A stretch of 64,000 bases of DNA from Microvelia longipes (GCA_018340805.1 JACMZG010001913.1:38708771-38772770), one strand, 5' to 3'; positions 1 through 12,529 are shown, counted from the first letter of the stretch. Notes: generated from the letters alone by a model not told the origin. Translations and numbers: made by a program.

Positions 1-1432
1 CTATATCTAGCTATATACTATAGTTTGATCTGAAACAATTGGGAACAGAAAATTGATGTGTTCAATTGAAATATTTATGCAAGCGATATATAAATCTACA
101 TTTATCTTCAAAAAGGACGTTAAACATTGTGCTTGTACGACGTCAGATACCAGCAAATGATTCTAACTCTTAATGTGCCTGTATTAAGATCTTTAATAAC
201 CCCAGCTAAGGCTGATTTCGAACAATGTTTATTACATTAATGTAAAAATAGTATATTATGTTACAAGAATGTGAAGAAGGTTTTTTTTTATTTTGGCGAC
301 TATATTTAAAAAATATAGTCGTTTTTAAATTCTTCATCAGACTCCAATAACTATCTTAATGATCTAATACATTGAAGTGCAAAAATAAAACCAATTAAAT
401 ACGAACTTTTATTAAATTTAAAGGCGTTAGGTAGTGGCATTAAAATAACAGAATAAAATAAATTCATTATTCAATTTTAATCACTAAACTGAATTACGGA
501 TATCTTAAATTTAAATTGCTACAACTTTGACCATTACTAAAAAAAAGCGATCTTCTATCCCTCAGAACTACTGCCTTGTAGAATACATAGAAATAAATTA
601 ATTTGTGTATAATTTTAATGCATATTAAATCATGAGAAAATAGAGAATATGCATTTCTGTCCACACATGTATGTTATAGAATAATAAATTTAACCATTAT
701 TTTTACGATTGTAACATAAGGGAGTAACGCTAACAATTTGAACTTGGGTTATTGATTCGATTTCAACCCATTCGTCATCTGTGGAATTCAGATTAGGTCA
801 GTTCTTAATTTGTTATAAGAAGTAGCATTTTATGCATCCGTTTTAATTATTATTTAAATAAAAGATCTGTAGGATTGATTTAGTGCTGTGATGAATTATA
901 ATATAAGCTCCTCCTATTCGTAATTGAATACATTTTTCTTAAACAATACACTTTATTAGCGAATTTTTTAAAAGAAAATTACGCTTTTGAGATAGGTCGC
1001 ATCAAAGGGACTTATTTGAAAAATAAGTATCAAATATAATCATGAAAAGATTATTCCCTTCCTTTACTTCCGTCTAAACTAAATCCGGACAACCTAATAA
1101 CCGTCATTTTCTCGTGAAAAAATCCTAAAACTTCAACTCCTGAAGAATGTTTGTTGCCTTGTAAGCATATTAGTAAATTCAACCTAAATGAATATATAAG
1201 TAAATCCTGTAAAAATCATTAAATTTTTAATCATGTTTTCATCCAAAGTTCAATGGAAAATATTTATGAATAAATAATAAGAGAAGAAAGAATTAATTAA
1301 CAAGTTATTTTAACATTCGATGTTACCTCTGAAATATACATATTAGTATTCTGAAATAAGATAACTTATGAATATTCCTTTTTTTCTATAACATTGCCAT
1401 GTTATAGTTTTAAAATAAATTAGTTGCTTGTT
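1..1432. other. AT-rich DNA, no gene seen
   Basis: No open frame of useful length on either strand. The only structure noticed is a short perfect hairpin at 297-321, listed separately. Confidence 0.6.
297..321. repeat. Short perfect hairpin
   Basis: CGACTATATTT at 297-307 is the reverse complement of 311-321, with a 3-nt AAA loop. It follows a run of T. No function can be assigned. Confidence 0.6.
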
Positions 1433-1522
1433 ATTGACGTTGCAGTCCCACAGGGATCACTTCTAGCCCCGTTTTTATTGATTTTCTTTATTTTCTTCTT
1501 ATTAATAGCATTATTTAAATGA
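1433..1522 (+). pseudogene. Relic of non-LTR reverse transcriptase (PQG motif)
   Basis: Translation from 1436 reads DVAVPQGSLLAPFLLIFFIF and runs into a stop at 1520-1522. VPQGSxLxPxL is the conserved palm motif that precedes the catalytic YADD box in LINE reverse transcriptases. A weak YADDT-like remnant (YAICT) may follow near 1530-1550. Only about 20 residues are recognisable and there is no surrounding open frame, so this is a decayed fragment. A chance match is possible because the segment is short, but PQGS with correctly spaced L and P is rarely accidental. Confidence 0.45.
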
Positions 1523-1945
1523 ACACATAACTTATGCAATATGTACACTTAGAATAATATTAATATGGAAGGAGCATAGGACCGTTAATACAATGAAATT
1601 CTGCTAATGACACGAAAGCCAGTTTGTGGTGCTTAAGACACTGGTGGTCTTATGTAGGGTTGCCACCCTAACAACAGAACATTATTTTATAAATGTGTCA
1701 TAAATATCCATTATTGAAAAAGTTCGTTAAAACAAATGTAATAATTAAAAAAATACAGCTAAGTAAGTAATAAAATCGGTCTTGAAAACCAAAAAGGTTA
1801 ACTGAGTATGTAAATCTACATTTAGTTGACCAAAACTACTTTAACATATTCTTAATTTAAAAACGTTAAAATACAAGTTAAAATGCTTCAAAAAGTATAA
1901 TGCACCAATACTTATATTAGTATGTAATGAATAATCGAACATTAA

Positions 1946-2176
1946 ATAAATAAATAAATGCCCGTTTTAGGGCCTTTCGGCCCATCAGGGTATTCACCCT
2001 GCGGGAACCTCCTCAGGTTGGTAGCATCTACTACACTCTAAGAATTAATTAAAGTTGGCCAAATCTTTTTAATATAAATACTATTCATAAAATCTTAGAG
2101 CATAGCCCGGGCTGTGAACCCCGGACCTCCGGTGCCGAAATCGAACGTCTTTACGATAACGGCCACGGAGGCAGAT
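1946..2176 (-). mobile_element. tRNA-derived SINE, near full length, with TSD
   Basis: Read on the minus strand it starts with a tRNA-like head. The A-box-like stretch TGGCCGTTATCGTAAAGACG is followed about 45 nt later by a B box GGGGTTCACAGCCC. A body with CCAACTTTAAT follows, then a GC-rich tail (TTCCCGCAGGGTGAATACCC, then GGGCCGAAAGGCCC, itself a hairpin) and a short (AAAT)-like 3' run. It is flanked by a perfect 14-bp target duplication, TAATCGAACATTAA, at 1932-1945 and 2177-2190. The same family recurs at 32.6, 40.2, 44.1 and 56.7 kb. Such elements are transcribed by RNA polymerase III and mobilised by a partner LINE. Confidence 0.85.
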
Positions 2177-2190
2177 TAATCGAACATTAA

Positions 2191-3383
2191 TTAAAATAAT
2201 AATTTATTTAGCAACCGGAAGTATTGCTAACTTTTTTATAAGCAAATTGTGTATTGTTAGTGTGGCAGCATTTCATAAGATTATCAGTGAGCTGGCTTTA
2301 TGTTATAATTTTAGAAGATTTAGCTTACTAATGTATAGCGTGCAGAATAAATATTCCTGCTCAACCTTTAAAAAATCCAGAAAGTTTAACTTAAAAGTCA
2401 AAGTTTTCCTGATAAGACTTTAACGCATAAATCGAATAATCTAATAGAAATGGACTGCTGAACAAGATATCAATAATTCCAAAGTAAATTCGCCCGGCTT
2501 GAGGAACACAACCCAGAATTATTTTATACTTATAAACTAAAATAGTGTAAATAAACAATAAACTTAACTCAAGCTTTAGGTGATTCGAGTTATTCAGTCT
2601 TATTGTCTCTGGAGCTGTTCTATTCGACTAAAAACATAAAATTCGATACTCCAATTTCGTTAAACTTCCGTGTCGTAACTTTTACGTTTACTTGCCATGG
2701 TTATTTCGGTTTTTAAGTTACTTATAATATGACACACGTTTAAAATCAGTTGGCAGCGTGGGAAAATAATGCGAGGGAGCCAATGAGACTTAGTTTAGAG
2801 ACTTATTTCCTTTACTTCATTTCTTTAAACTTTATGTTGACAACATGTGCTAAACTCGATAATTTTTGGTACCTTACGCTATCAGAAGGTAAATATAACA
2901 TGAATTAAGATTTACTAGAATAACAACAGTGCAAATTACCTTTTTAAAAAAACACGCAAACATTGTCGCTGAATATTACAATGTAAAATCGTTAATTACT
3001 TTTTGATACCAGTTTCAAGTGCAGGTTGACTCTTCTTTATAAATATTAAATTTTTCATAAAAAACGCCGAGATATTAATTATTTAATTCCTTTTTGAAGT
3101 TTTAATTTTTCCCACTTAGAGAGGGAGATGCATCAAATTGAAGTGGCTTTTTTGTTTTTTAATGATAACTTTTTTTTGTAAAGGTAAATGTTGTATTAAC
3201 CATTTTTTTAATTGACAAAATTTAACATATTAAAAGTAAAGCTTAATTGGATGTTGAAAAATTTAAATTATCCATAAAAAAAATGTTTAATAAATAACTT
3301 GATTAGGTTTTTGTTCAGAATAAAAAAAACCTTTTTAAACTTTTTTATACCAAAATAAATAACATTATAAAATAGTTGTGATT
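2191..3383. other. AT-rich DNA, nothing recognised
   Basis: No coding frame, RNA gene or clear repeat was found. Confidence 0.5.
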
Positions 3384-3452
3384 AATAAATAACACCAACA
3401 ACCACGTCTCTCCACTACTAGTAGAGAGACGTGGTTGTTGGTGTTATTTATT
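3384..3452. repeat. Perfect 29-bp-arm hairpin
   Basis: The left arm 3384-3412 is the exact reverse complement of 3424-3452, with an 11-nt loop. The arm core is AACACCAACAACCACG. Perfect pairing over 29 bp in AT-rich DNA suggests a recent foldback insertion or a small-RNA-type hairpin. No target duplication was evident. Confidence 0.75.
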
Positions 3453-3714
3453 GTGAAGTACTCCACGGCGCTTTTAAAAGTCAGTTGTGATTAATTTTTT
3501 TTTCGTTATTATATCGATTTCTTCCTTTGTAATAGTTTAAGAATTTAAAATAGCTTATATAAGAGAATTTTGTTAAATAGATGTTACATATCTATCATTT
3601 CATGATTCTTCGCCCTTGAAATGGGGTAAAATTATACAAATTCATTTTCCCAAATCTAAAAAAACTAGCAAAACGATTCTTAATTTAATTAAATGTATGT
3701 AATTTATACTTATA

Positions 3715-4095
3715 ACTCAAACCAAGCAGTCAAGAAAATAATATTTTACGCGTTTTATTATTTTTCGAAATTTTTGGTAAGTCATTAATTGCGGTTAATT
3801 ACGTCATATAAACAACAATTTCCCGGATTGCTCAATTAGACTTAATGATTGATTTTTGTGTATCTTGTCACAACTACTCTGGGAGCTAAGATAATTACAG
3901 AGACACAAACACGCACACATACAGAGAGCCGACTTTGTAAAAACCACTCAGGAGGCCTTAAAAACCTCTGAAAGAATTCATATGAAATCCCGGTCCCCAC
4001 TGTTATGAAAACAATAATTCTCCTATATAATGATGAAAAATAAAAAATATGTTTTTCCAGAATGTAGCAGCATTCTAGTAAAAAATATGTAAAAT
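3715..4095 (-). repeat. 5S-box repeat family, head portion
   Basis: On the minus strand this shares the ordered blocks of the dispersed family seen at 17.8, 37.5 and 48.7 kb. These are a head rich in ACTTTT-type sequence, a block read here as CCACTCAGGAGGCCTTAAAA, a CA-rich tract, and a TTACGTCAT/TGACGTCATTAA-like block near 3800. The 5S-like core and GCGAAGC tail are not present, so it is truncated. Confidence 0.6.
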
Positions 4096-4800
4096 TTGTT
4101 TAGTCTTAAAAATTTCTTCTACTGCCAATTTTGAGCAGTGTCTTAATTTTACACTTTCTGCACTAATACGCGGAAAAAATATGCAAGGGACAAAATGTTT
4201 ACTATTTTCCAAAAGCTCACTTGTTTTACCAAAATGACCTAAATAGCCTCTCAATAAGTGTACCTTACAATTTAATTTTTTACTGTTTTATTCGTAAAAT
4301 CCGATTTTGCGTGGGTTAAGTACACTACCAAAAAAAAGTTCCCTTTACACAAAAGGTACCGAAAGTTTTATTAATTTATTTCTAATATTTTATGAATTGA
4401 AAGGGGAAGAGTAGGTTTTATTCTACTCTGTTCAATTAAATACTTTATTTTTCCATTCTTGGTCATTAATCGTCGTTTCGCTTTGAAATACGGGAAATAA
4501 AATTAAATTTAAAATTTTCTTTAATGATTCATATTCTCTAAATAGATGATGAGAAAATTAAAATGTAAAAAGATTTGAGCCAGGGAACATTTTAAGCCTG
4601 ATATTTTACTTACCATCCTTCATTTACTAAGTTTTGTTCTAAATACTAAATTTAAGTAAGTTAGAGTCACTTGATTTTGCTATTGCTTTAACTAATGATT
4701 AATATAACCCTATAATTATGATTAGAAGACCTTAATGAAATAGTAGCGTCTTTTGTTTTAGAAAGTCTTATCAATGGGAGGGAGGTAATTAGATCTTATT

Positions 4801-4966
4801 CATTATTCACGCTTTTGAGGAGGAATAGATCTAAAATAAAAAACTAATTTTGCCGAGCTTTCGATATAATTTTATCTTTTAAGAGATACTAATTATATCG
4901 AAAGCTCGGCAAAATTAGTTTTTCTATTATTTTGGGCTGATTCCTCCTCAAAAGCTTGAATAATTG
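4801..4966. repeat. Foldback element with ~31-bp perfect core stem
   Basis: 4841-4871 and 4891-4921 are perfect reverse complements (core GCCGAGCTTTCGATATAA) around a 19-nt loop. The homology continues outward less perfectly to about 4801 and 4966 (GCTTTTGAGGAGGAAT against ATTCCTCCTCAAAAGC). This fits a small foldback/MITE. No coding content. Confidence 0.75.
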
Positions 4967-6483
4967 AAAATAGAGGTCCCTATAAAGTTTTTTATCTTAT
5001 TCATTGAAATTTAGAACTTTTAGGAATACATTTCGTTTATACTGTAATGATTGAAGTTATGAATAACTGTTTTTACCTCCACAACTGGATGTTAATGCAA
5101 TTGTGCCCCAAAGGTATTTTTCATCTTCTAGATGACCAAGCAACTATCACCAATCACCATTGCTGATCAATACTAACCATAAATTATCAATAATAATAAA
5201 TACTATAATGTCAACGCTAACAATGTTATTGACAATTTTATTTATGTCCCGAAACATCTTTATCTTTTCTAAATATTGATAATTTCTATGTCATGTGATC
5301 CGAATTAGAGGAAAATGTTTAATAATTCACTTTATCAATTCTTGTTTCAGATTAGAATCAAGCATTCCTATTGTCGAAATGAAAGCTTATTCCAGGCAAG
5401 TAATATTGTTCAATTTTTCATTTTTTTTTTAAATATAAGTCTTCTCCAACAATTGAAAATTCCTTGTGGCCTGATAGAAATATTCACTCATTAATTTTTT
5501 TTAGCTTTGGAGAAAAAACCTCCCCCTTTCTAAGGGTGGCCTCCCCAAACCAAATCAAACTCGTGTGTGGAGATTTTTTTAAACAATTTTTTTCTTCTGT
5601 TCCCATGGTGATTTTTTTTCTATTGGCAAAATCCCTAAATAAAAAAAAAAATTACAAAAAATCCTTGAGCACAATTATGCATTGTATTTTTTTCTGGTTC
5701 GAAATCTAGAAAACGTCCATTTGAAAAAAATGTGGATGGGGGATAAAAAGCGGTGGAAAAAAAATCGGATAATTTTCAGCATTGGCTTAGGCAGGGGAGG
5801 GGGCATATAAGGGGAATCTGATTTTTTTCCAATTGAAACGGAATATTATTAGGAGGGGGGCTCCAAACTCTGAATAAGGGGTATGATTTTTTAAATTTTT
5901 TTTTTCTGTTCCCTCCTGTCCATATATCGATTGAGAAAGCCTCGATATGAATGCTTGAGGCGGGAATCAAATAATAATACTTTTTGGATTTTTTTTCAAC
6001 CCCATCCCACCAATATCGACGATATATTCTTTTGTTTTTTTTCTGCCGCTGCTGTGGATTTAAAATTAATGAAAAGATTTTTTTTTTTCATTTTTATTGT
6101 TGTATTATTTATAATTATTGATTTATTGTTATTCTCGAGGAATAACCAAATATCTGCAATTGTTATATTGTTACACAAATATTTAAATATTAAATTTACA
6201 TTAATTTACATTATTGCAGAAATGTTTATTTTAAATTTAGCGAATTTTGAATAGAAAATAACGCGTATTTTCTTTTATTTTATGAGTCATATACTTGTAA
6301 AAAAAGAAAATAATTCTCTAGAAATCCTCAAATTATTGGTTCAGTTGTGTTTAAATTAAAAAAAAAGTTTTTCTTGTTGTAAGACTTAAGGCGTAATTGT
6401 ATTAAAATCAAATTTAGGTACAGAAATATAAAAAAGTTTTAAATTATATTTATTTGTGAAAATTTCGCATAAGAAATAATAAT
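4967..6483. other. AT-rich DNA with T-runs
   Basis: Contains long T runs at about 5420-5700 and 5890-6100 that leave short low-complexity open frames rich in F, I and K on both strands. None shows a domain. I treat the whole stretch as non-coding. Confidence 0.5.
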
Positions 6484-6813
6484 TTTGGTTTTGCGATTTG
6501 ATTTTAGGGCTTTTAATTATTCTCAAAATCAAAAGCATTTGAATATCCAATTTACTACCAGCAAGAAATTTGTTATTTATTGGTTGTAAATACTATAAGG
6601 AAAGTGGTGCAATGTTATGCCGGAAATTATTATCAACTAATAATAACAGTACAATCATGTAACTAGACATTATAATTACTTATTATTAAAATTTTGGTTT
6701 TTGAGTATTTATTATTAGATTTGTTTAAAAACATCGGTGATGATTTTGCACAATGAATGCATGTTAACTGCGGCTTGTCAGTGCTCAGGGGGTGGCAAGT
6801 ACTTACCTTCCTC

Positions 6814-6828
6814 TTATATATGTATATA

Positions 6829-6884
<56 letters not shown>

Positions 6885-6901
6885 TATATATATAATATAT
6901 A

Positions 6902-6937
<36 letters not shown>

Positions 6938-7015
6938 GTGTGTGTGAGTATGTATGGATGTTTATATATGTGTATTTATATTGTATATGTGTGTGTATGT
7001 ATATATATTTTTATA
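6814..7015. repeat. (AT)n/(GT)n microsatellite
   Basis: An AT dinucleotide run to about 6903 passes into GT repeats to about 6945, then degenerate TATG-like sequence. The right copy of the duplicated region has a degraded version at about 11868-12055. Confidence 0.9.
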
Positions 7016-7053
7016 TAAGAGTACATATATTTAAATTGTGAGGACCCACCTAG

Positions 7054-7281
7054 GAAAATGTAACAAGCTAAAAGCTATGCTACATCTGGGAACTGTTCCA
7101 TCATTCGGTATTCGTCATACTTGATGACTCAACATAATGTCATGTCTTACTCTGTTTCGTTACGTGTAACTCATCAGTAACGAAACAGAGTGGAACATGA
7201 CATTATGTCGAGCCATCAATAATGTCGAATGATGGAACAGTTCCCAGATGTAGAGCATTGCATGTTGCTAGTTACATTTTC
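7054..7281. repeat. ~228-bp foldback (palindromic) element
   Basis: The two halves are imperfect reverse complements over their full length. The outer arms are GAAAATGTAAC and GTTACATTTTC. The inner stem is 7150-7163 against 7177-7190 (CTCTGTTTCGTTAC). The segments ACATCTGGGAACTGTTCCAT and their complement pair in between. A second, indel-laden version lies at 12092-12340 in the duplicated region. No coding capacity. Confidence 0.8.
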
Positions 7282-7365
7282 TGTGTGTCTCTCGCACAAT
7301 TATATTGTGTCAAATATTAACAATATATGTACAACTAGTTTTATATAGCCATTTAGCATGGGAAG

Positions 7366-7456
7366 GTAGGTTTACTCCAACTTTTCTATCTCATACAACG
7401 TTCATGGAGTCATATAAGTTTTCTTAGCGCGTCATTCTCTTTATTCAAGATCCTTG
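7366..7456 (-). mobile_element. MITE end fragment
   Basis: Matches the right end of the MITE at 54097-54627. It has a CTCC...TCTATCTCATACAAC subterminal block, then a terminal inverted repeat ending in TTTATTCAAGATCCTTG. Only one end is present. Confidence 0.65.
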
Positions 7457-8334
7457 TCATTAATACAGAACCTGACGTAATTCAGGCCACTTGTCAATTT
7501 CATTAGGTTTAAATCAACATGATACAATTTCTAATGTTCTATAATTACCAGATTGGAGACTATATTCATATTTATGACAATCCAAGAAACCAAAACCTTT
7601 AAATGCACCGAGCTAAAGTCCCTTAATAGTAATATATTAAGGCACAGCAATTATTGATTAGTCAGCAATTAGTTATTTAATTAAAATGTTTTAATCTGTA
7701 AAGAGTATAATATTTTGGTATAAAACCATAAAATAAAATTGCTACGACTACAAAACTTGTATATAAATGCAAAAAGAGTTTTGAATTATTAAGAAATTAA
7801 TTTTTGAAAGGATAATTACAGTAGTGTAATATAATTGTTTCAATACAATTACAATACAATTACATTTATGACGCTGTTGGGGTCTATGTCTGTAAAAAAC
7901 TAATAAACATTACCGGAAACCTTTACTTGCTTTTACTACCTAATAATTACAGTTTAACTAATTACACCGGATATTATAAACCTACTTAATTACCTTTTAT
8001 TGAGAAATGTTGGTTTTTTTAAATGAGACTTTATCATTTTGGAGACAAGAAGGTTTCTGTGTCTGGCATATTTTTTTTAAATAAATTACGTCTTTAGAAA
8101 ATTTTATTTTTATAATGGGTACGATTTTTGTTTTAGCTGGACTGAATAAATATAATACGGAGTTGATATTTCATAGCTTTTAATTAATAAAAAAATTATC
8201 AATTACTTTTAAAAGTTCATAAGTTACTTTTTCTTAGTGGTGCTAAATCTAATAAAACTAAGTTGTTGTCAATTTAATAAACCTAAGTAAATAACTGAAA
8301 CGTCGAAAAGTAATAGTGAGAATTAGATACGGGT
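7457..8334. other. AT-rich DNA, nothing recognised
   Basis: No gene or clear repeat, apart from being part of the duplicated block. Confidence 0.5.
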
Positions 8335-8700
8335 TGCCTCGGAACTTTTGCTCATCACATCGGATTTTCTACACCCTTCTCTACTTCGGATTCGCTTCGC
8401 TCGTGCTATAAATATTAAAATTGCTAAATTATTCTGCAACACGTCATCGCTGCTTCGCTCGAGATAGTACATACATTAGTTCTATTCCCAGCGGTCACTC
8501 ATTCAGGCACTGGCCTCGCTCAATGCAGCTTACTTTTTATGATGCAATAAAATCATAGATACTTGCCGTGTAAAACAAATTTGAATATATTTATTAAATA
8601 CTTGTAAATTTAAACTTAATTTGATAATTTTTTGATTTTTTCAAACGAAATACAAAAAAATTGTGTAGATTTTTTAGGGAAAAACGAATAAAATGTAGGT
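8335..8700 (-). repeat. 5S-box repeat, core and tail
   Basis: On the minus strand, 8484-8580 gives a 5S rRNA-like stretch: GATCA-like remnant, a TAAGCTGCATTGAGCGAGGC block, CCAGTGCC, then GAGTGACCGCTGGG. Downstream (8340-8480) lies the family tail with GAGCGAAGCGAATCCGAAG and a terminal block ending CAACCCGTA. The upstream part is the AT-rich body. This is one member of the dispersed family and is mirrored in the right duplicate at about 13470-13870. Confidence 0.75.
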
Positions 8701-10500
8701 AGTAAAGTATTTAGCGACATTAGATTTAGTTTATAAAATATAAGACGTCCGCTAAAAAGCTAAAATTTTAGAGATTAGGTACGACTGTCTTGAGAGTTGA
8801 CGTGTGATTTGTTAGTACCTTTTTTCCCGCCAAACGAATTAAGTTGATTATTAATATTAGTAATCCTGTGTTTTTATTTAATTGATGGTCATAGAGGATA
8901 TTAGGCATTGTTTATCTAGAGTAGTTATCTTATAGTTAAATTAAAATATTGTAGTATTGATTATCTTACAAGAAAAAAAGGTAAATATCTTTATGGTTGG
9001 TTACTATAATGAGATAATAAGAAATAATTAATAATAATATGAATTAATGCTGAAATGAGATAAAACAATAATTAACGGTTTATGGACTTATTTGTTCTTA
9101 TCGTTCTATTAACATTTAACTCTTTTATGATCATCCTAACACAATATTTATAAGGTTGTTCTCTATTTTTGTTTTCTTATAGCAGTTAAAAAGCTTATTT
9201 TGTTTATTAAGTTAGTTGTAAAATTACATTTAAAAATATTTTATTAAAACCAAAAAAAGACTAATTTATTTTTTATTAAAAAAAAAGTTGATTAAACCGC
9301 CCGTTCATAAGTGGACAACCCCATTCGTGAGGGACAAAAAAATTGGTAGATCAAGGAATCTAATTGAAAGGTCTAAGGGCGCGCAGTCCAACCCCTTCGA
9401 GCACACAATGTGAATTGTTAACGGGTATCTCAAACAAATCATTTTTTGAGCCCCGAATTTATATATTAAAAAATAAAAAATGAGGGACACCTCAGCACAT
9501 CCAATTAACCACTATGAGGCTTTTTGGCGTTTCTTTACCAGATAAAAAAATGTGCTGCCCTAATATAAGAAAATTATTAATTTGACTCACGATCATGTAT
9601 AGTCCTTTACATATCGCCTGGAATGCAGAGAGGGGCAAACAAGGTTAGAATTACTGAAGGGTCTTAACTACAAATTAAAACTTCTTTATTTAAAAAGAAA
9701 ATATTAATCTAACCATTGATAGGTTAGAGACACAAATAAGTTTTTTTTATATGATTTATTGACGCTCATAAATAAATATGCTAATTTGAGTTGTTAATAA
9801 GTTTTGGCCTGTTTACTTACTGTAGACTTTTAATTGTTAGTTCTTGATATACTTCGATACCTTGCCGTTATCTTCTTTTTCATATAGAGCCGGACCTATA
9901 TGAAATGAACCTTTCTTTTTTTTCTTTATTTTCCAAGAGGCCGGACCTAAAAAATGTGTGTACTCATTTTGTTCTTACTTCACCAAATTATTTTTCTGAA
10001 ATAATTACCTTAAATTGTGAAGGAAAAACCAGTAGCTGCCGTATACCGATGAGCCCGTTCATGATTGCTTCCAAAAGGTATAGAATCTCTCGAAATATCC
10101 GTTGTCGATAATGGGTTCCTTTAGGTCGTGACAAAAGGATGGAAGAGAAATTTTTTTATAGGGTGATTGAATGTTTCATAACATGTTGGTTTAACATTAA
10201 ATCAGGTGACGACAACCGAAGTTATGGCTTTTTCGCGAGTGTAGAAAAGTAGTATAAATTGATTACTCGAGTAGATGGTGCGTTGGACCAAATTATTGGT
10301 TTTGGTTGTATTTTTGGTCATTTAAATGAATATTTCAGTTGTAGTTATCCGAATGATCATAATAACACCGTTTATAAAGAAGTTTTTATCAGCATTAAAT
10401 ATGTTTTTTATGTGACCTACAGCGGCGCGTATTGGCAAGAAAACTGATATTATGATTTAATATATATGTATTATATGATATGTATTATATTAGTAATATG
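8701..10500. other. AT-rich DNA, no gene supported
   Basis: Includes a ~50-bp-spaced direct repeat of the motif GCCGGACCTA near 9890 and 9942. Short frames at 9305-9490, 9905-10111 and 10259-10447 are not preserved in the duplicate copy and match nothing recognised. Confidence 0.5.
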
Positions 10501-11500
10501 NNNNNNNNNNNNNNNNNNNNNNNNNNNNNNNNNNNNNNNNNNNNNNNNNNNNNNNNNNNNNNNNNNNNNNNNNNNNNNNNNNNNNNNNNNNNNNNNNNNN
10601 NNNNNNNNNNNNNNNNNNNNNNNNNNNNNNNNNNNNNNNNNNNNNNNNNNNNNNNNNNNNNNNNNNNNNNNNNNNNNNNNNNNNNNNNNNNNNNNNNNNN
10701 NNNNNNNNNNNNNNNNNNNNNNNNNNNNNNNNNNNNNNNNNNNNNNNNNNNNNNNNNNNNNNNNNNNNNNNNNNNNNNNNNNNNNNNNNNNNNNNNNNNN
10801 NNNNNNNNNNNNNNNNNNNNNNNNNNNNNNNNNNNNNNNNNNNNNNNNNNNNNNNNNNNNNNNNNNNNNNNNNNNNNNNNNNNNNNNNNNNNNNNNNNNN
10901 NNNNNNNNNNNNNNNNNNNNNNNNNNNNNNNNNNNNNNNNNNNNNNNNNNNNNNNNNNNNNNNNNNNNNNNNNNNNNNNNNNNNNNNNNNNNNNNNNNNN
11001 NNNNNNNNNNNNNNNNNNNNNNNNNNNNNNNNNNNNNNNNNNNNNNNNNNNNNNNNNNNNNNNNNNNNNNNNNNNNNNNNNNNNNNNNNNNNNNNNNNNN
11101 NNNNNNNNNNNNNNNNNNNNNNNNNNNNNNNNNNNNNNNNNNNNNNNNNNNNNNNNNNNNNNNNNNNNNNNNNNNNNNNNNNNNNNNNNNNNNNNNNNNN
11201 NNNNNNNNNNNNNNNNNNNNNNNNNNNNNNNNNNNNNNNNNNNNNNNNNNNNNNNNNNNNNNNNNNNNNNNNNNNNNNNNNNNNNNNNNNNNNNNNNNNN
11301 NNNNNNNNNNNNNNNNNNNNNNNNNNNNNNNNNNNNNNNNNNNNNNNNNNNNNNNNNNNNNNNNNNNNNNNNNNNNNNNNNNNNNNNNNNNNNNNNNNNN
11401 NNNNNNNNNNNNNNNNNNNNNNNNNNNNNNNNNNNNNNNNNNNNNNNNNNNNNNNNNNNNNNNNNNNNNNNNNNNNNNNNNNNNNNNNNNNNNNNNNNNN
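10501..11500. other. Assembly gap (exactly 1000 N)
   Basis: A run of exactly 1000 N. The round length suggests a placeholder gap of unknown size. Because the flanks repeat each other, the true gap may be zero or negative (overlapping contig ends). Confidence 0.95.
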
Positions 11501-12091
11501 TTTGGTTTTGTCGATTGATTTGGTGCTTTTATATTAATTTCTCAATAATCAAAAGCTTAATTTGAATTATCCATTTACTATTCCTCAAGATAATTTGTTA
11601 TTTATTGTTGTATTATATACTTAATATGGAAAGTGTGTCAATTGTTTGCCGGAAATTATTATCATACTATAGTAATAACATTACATATTGTAACTGAAAC
11701 TATTAAAAATTTACTTTATTAGTCAATTTGGTTTTTGAGTTATTTTATATTTATGATTTGTTTATAAACCACATCGGTGATGATTTTGCACAGATGAATG
11801 CATGTACTTGCTGGCTTTTGTCAGTTTGCTTCAGGGGGGGCAAGTACTTATTCCTTCCTTATTGTATAATATATATGTTATATAATATTATTATATAAAT
11901 ATATATAGTATATATATTAATATTATATATAATATAAAATATAATGTGGTTGTGTGTGTGTGTGTGCTGGGTGTGATTATGTATGATTTATATATGTTGT
12001 ATTAATTATGGTTATATGTGTTGTTTAATTATAGATTTTTATATTAAGATGATCATATATTAAAATTGGTGAGATGTACCACCTACCTAAG

Positions 12092-12340
12092 TGAAAATTA
12101 ATCAAGCTATAAAGTCTATGCTACATCTGGGAATCTGTTCATTCAGTTCGGTAGTTTCGTTCATACTGATTGACTCTAACATAAATGTCATGTCTTACCT
12201 GTTTCTGTTTACGTGAATCATTCGTAATTCGAATACGAGAGTGGAAATTGATATTATTGTTCGAGCCATTCAATAAGTCGAATTGATTGGATAAGTTCCC
12301 AGAGTGTATGAGATTGCATGTTGCTTAGTTATAATTTTTC
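12092..12340. repeat. Second copy of the foldback element (duplicate block)
   Basis: Collinear with 7054-7281 but with many small insertions that break its perfect stems. Confidence 0.7.
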
Positions 12341-12429
12341 TTGTGGCTCTCGCACAATTATATGTGGTCGAAATATAACATTATTATTATGTAATTCTAT
12401 GTTTTATATTATAGTCCATTTAGCATGGG

Positions 12430-12529
12430 AAGGTAGGTTTATCGTCCAACTTTTTCTATCTTCATACAAGTCATGGGTTCATTTATATAGTTCTTAGCTG
12501 CGTCTATTCTCTGTATCAAGATCTCTTGT
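12430..12529 (-). mobile_element. MITE end fragment (duplicate block)
   Basis: Counterpart of 7366-7456, ending in a degraded CAAGATCTCTTG version of the terminal repeat. Confidence 0.5.

Larger units (their letters stand above)
6484..10500. repeat. Left copy of duplicated ~4 kb bordering the gap
   Basis: This stretch reappears in the same order and orientation at 11501-15790. It ends exactly at the gap. It holds a microsatellite, a foldback element, a MITE end fragment and a 5S-box repeat, all found again in the right copy. This is the cleaner copy, although 10020-10500 differs from its partner by substitutions as well as indels. Confidence 0.85.

Noticed and set aside
5464..6254. Several small frames in T-rich DNA
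   Set aside because: Composition-driven F/I/K-rich peptides on both strands; no domain and no supporting context.
10466..11565. Two open frames of about 350-360 codons
   Set aside because: They consist almost entirely of N-derived unknown residues across the gap, so they carry no information.
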